Source: Chitinophagaceae bacterium
GTDB lineage: Bacteria; Bacteroidota; Bacteroidia; Chitinophagales; Chitinophagaceae
Reading direction: 5' to 3'
NCBI GenBank assembly: GCA_947452875.1
Contig: CANGEZ010000122.1
Coordinates: 1 to 6,547, forward strand
Length of the DNA: 6,547 nucleotides
Under the pieces are notes generated by a model. It worked only from the letters and a program-made list of their open reading frames with translations, did no database searches and was not told the origin of the DNA. A program made the position numbers and the translations under genes. Within the stretch, counting starts at the first letter, position 1. Each line of letters opens with the position of its first letter. Below, piece after piece: positions 5,201-6,547 of the stretch.

Positions 5201-6067
5201 TTACCTTACATACACACAATACCCACCATATCGAATTTTTAACCAGTTATTAAATCTCTCCTCATTCTCCAGAAAATCTTGTGCATATTTCATCACCACG
5301 AATTCTTTGTATTCTTCTTTCCTCACTTTCCTGAAAACGCCAGAATTCATAAAGCCAATTATAGATCCCGATCCCGCATTATTAAAATAAAAAACTGCAT
5401 TCCCTTTTCTAAACTTGTTCTCAATGTAAATATTTGATTTTTCGTTTTTAGTTTCTGATGCTGACAACGATTGATCATCCTTTTTTAAAATTAATTCCCT
5501 TGAGATTTTTTCTTCATCAGATAACTTTGAAAAAGGCTTCACTAAAACAGGAATGTACATTGGAATGTTTACGATATCACCATAATAAACACTAGACTTT
5601 TCTTCACATTTGTATTCATTTACAATGAAAGGACAAATACGATTATCAAATAATGACATTGGAGCATTAGCATTGATAATCTGATTTTCAAGTTCACGCT
5701 GGTAAAATTTATATTCATCAACTTTTTTATAATACTCTTTATAAGTAATATCCGAATAACCAGGATTTATTTTTATATAATCAGGATCATTTGTGTTTTT
5801 GAGTGAAACATCTTTTCTAATCTTAAAAAAAATATTTCTGGCAATCTCCAACGAATTAAAAATATCGGTTTTATTTTCAATTTTCTTAGTCTTAGTCTTG
5901 TTATATAATTTATTATTTTCAAAAAATTTATTAACCTGAATGGCATTATAATAAATCAATAAGCTGTCTTTTATATCAGGTGCTTTTGTTTTCTCTTCAA
6001 TAATATTTTTAGATTGGGAGTAACAATCGCACCCACACAACATTAATACTGCCAATAAAAATTTCAT
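5201..6067 (-). CDS. Exported protein of unknown family, tandem paralogue A
   Basis: I do not recognise this 288-aa protein. It begins with an export signal (MKF, hydrophobic 3-10, then CGCDCYSQ). Cleavage near residue 18 by signal peptidase I fits the SQ ending, but LCGC with Cys13 is a possible though imperfect lipobox. The middle (about 20-215) is Lys-, Glu- and Asn-rich and looks helical, with cysteines in NRICPF and EYKCEE (about 144 and 154). The last 67 residues are the conserved part: FYFNNAGSGSIIGFM, FRKVRKEEY, MKYAQDFLENEERF and YGGYCVYV. About 72% of residues there match the paralogue ending at 6291. An in-frame TAA six codons upstream supports the ATG at 6067. The gap before it contains a 9-bp-arm palindrome that may regulate it. 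Confidence 0.75.
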   Translation of the reverse strand: MKFLLAVLMLCGCDCYSQSKNIIEEKTKAPDIKDSLLIYYNAIQVNKFFENNKLYNKTKTKKIENKTDIFNSLEIARNIFFKIRKDVSLKNTNDPDYIKINPGYSDITYKEYYKKVDEYKFYQRELENQIINANAPMSLFDNRICPFIVNEYKCEEKSSVYYGDIVNIPMYIPVLVKPFSKLSDEEKISRELILKKDDQSLSASETKNEKSNIYIENKFRKGNAVFYFNNAGSGSIIGFMNSGVFRKVRKEEYKEFVVMKYAQDFLENEERFNNWLKIRYGGYCVYVR

Positions 6068-6243
6068 AATGGGTACGATTTAATATTACCATAGAAAATA
6101 TGTTCTATATGGTATAACATATACCATAAATACAAATGCAATCTATGTTTTCAAAAAGCTTATACCTAGTATGGTCATCACACTAATAAGTGACAAGAAA
6201 TCTGTTAAAAAAATAAATTACAATCTGTATTTATTACACTAAT
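6068..6243. other. Intergenic leader region of paralogue A
   Basis: An AT-rich stretch upstream of the 5201-6067 gene. It holds four copies of TATGGT or its complement ACCATA (6088-6093, 6108-6113, 6123-6128, 6170-6175). ACACTAATAA occurs twice (6180-6189 and 6236-6245). No full TTG / TAnnTTTG promoter is seen on the minus strand; the nearest is TGCATTTG at 6140-6133, with one mismatch and no well-placed TTG. Confidence 0.4.
6108..6128. promoter_or_regulatory. Operator-like palindrome
   Basis: Arms TATGGTATA (6108-6116) and TATACCATA (6120-6128) are perfect complements around ACA, so the site has dyad symmetry over 21 bp. It lies 41-61 bp before the ATG at 6067, where a promoter is expected. 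ACCATA/TATGGT half-sites recur at 6088 and 6170. This looks like a binding site for a dimeric repressor or activator, but no such regulator is encoded in the window. An all-A:T core could also arise by chance. Confidence 0.4.
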
Positions 6244-6274
6244 AAAAGGCTATTGTTTTTAACAATAACCTTTT
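6244..6274 (-). terminator. Intrinsic terminator of paralogue B
   Basis: The arms are AAAAGG C TATTGTT (6244-6257) and AACAATA A CCTTTT (6261-6274), with a TTT loop and one C/A mismatch: 13 pairs in all. On the minus strand the stem is followed by a T-rich run (ending CCTTTTATTAG). It starts 16 bp after the TAG stop at 6291 and would separate the two paralogues' transcripts. T-runs flank both sides, so it could work either way. Confidence 0.7.
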
Positions 6275-6290
6275 TTAACAATATCCAAAA

Positions 6291-6547
6291 CTATTTCACT
6301 GCAACACAGTATCCACCATATTGAATTCTCAACCATGTTTTAAATTTATCTTCATTTTCAAGCAAGTCTTGAGCATATTTCATCACCATCAATTCCTGGT
6401 ATTCTTCTTTTCTTACTTTTCTAAAATTTCCATTATCCATAAATCCAATGATAGAGCCCGAACCTGCGCCATTGAAATAATAAACGGGTAAGCCTTTTCT
6501 GTCGTATACGGGTTTTTCAACGGGTACAGAAGGAATGGCAGCAATTA
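6291..6547 (-). CDS. Exported-family paralogue B, C-terminal fragment
   Basis: The last 84 codons of a minus-strand gene whose start lies beyond the right edge, ending in a TAG at 6293-6291. The translation was made by hand from the sequence. It reads a Pro- and Val-rich lead (IPSVPVEKPVYDRKG), then VYYFNGAGSGSIIGFMDNG, FRKVRKEEYQELMVMKYAQD and finally IQYGGYCVAVK. Over the last 67 residues 48 match the protein at 5201-6067, with most differences conservative, so the two arose by tandem duplication. The sequence just upstream of this domain (VPVEKPVYDR) shows no obvious match to the first copy, so the N-terminal parts may have diverged. The function is unknown. A strong hairpin terminator follows. 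Confidence 0.8.
   Translation of the reverse strand, partial: IAAIPSVPVEKPVYDRKGLPVYYFNGAGSGSIIGFMDNGNFRKVRKEEYQELMVMKYAQDLLENEDKFKTWLRIQYGGYCVAVK

Noticed and set aside
5193..5390. Plus-strand 65-codon frame over the 3' end of paralogue A
   Set aside because: Antisense to the most conserved part of paralogue A, whose protein pattern is repeated in paralogue B.
6108..6245. Short repeats in the 6068-6243 gap as a CRISPR array
   Set aside because: Repeats are 6-10 bp and irregularly spaced; there are no regular spacers and no cas genes.

Overview
This is an AT-rich window from a member of the Bacteroidota, probably a Flavobacteriia- or Chitinophagia-type genome. Four things point there. Promoter candidates match the phylum's TTG / TAnnTTTG sigma signature. 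There is no clear Shine-Dalgarno sequence, and start codons instead follow A-rich leaders. Exported proteins have signal peptides ending near 'SQ' or 'AQ', and there are several short lipoproteins. The families that can be named (DUF2721, DUF6370, a TMTC-like GT-C/TPR protein, a RAYT transposase) also fit. The species cannot be named from the sequence.

Layout. Positions 1-1342 carry three minus-strand genes for exported proteins, reading right to left: an Ig/PKD-like lipoprotein (587-1342), a small secreted protein (115-576) and the N-terminus of another lipoprotein (1-84, cut by the window edge). The 10 and 30 bp gaps suggest one transcription unit. Positions 1372-2185 are a self-contained RAYT unit: a Y1/HUH REP-associated tyrosine transposase (1581-2129) bracketed by two hairpin-rich ends in inverted orientation. 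Next is a minus-strand DUF2721 membrane protein (2195-2587), divergent from a plus-strand pair: a 701-aa TMTC-like membrane protein with C-terminal TPRs (2724-4829) and a small secreted cysteine-rich DUF6370 protein (4833-5168), only 3 bp apart. The right end holds two minus-strand tandem paralogues of an unrecognised exported family (5201-6067, and 6291 to beyond the window). Between them lie a strong terminator hairpin and a palindromic operator-like site.

How it works together. Most products act in the envelope: lipoproteins, secreted proteins, membrane proteins and a probable membrane glycosyltransferase. Apart from the likely TMTC-DUF6370 operon and the left-hand exported-protein unit, no common pathway is visible. 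The most interesting structure is the RAYT unit. Each end has the same three parts (outer AGAATGGCG, a GC-rich hairpin, then a CTTAAGGACT hairpin), while an inner GC-rich 13-mer occurs in direct orientation at both ends. A further hairpin covers the leader up to two bases before the transposase start codon. No CRISPR array, rRNA, tRNA or toxin-antitoxin module was seen.
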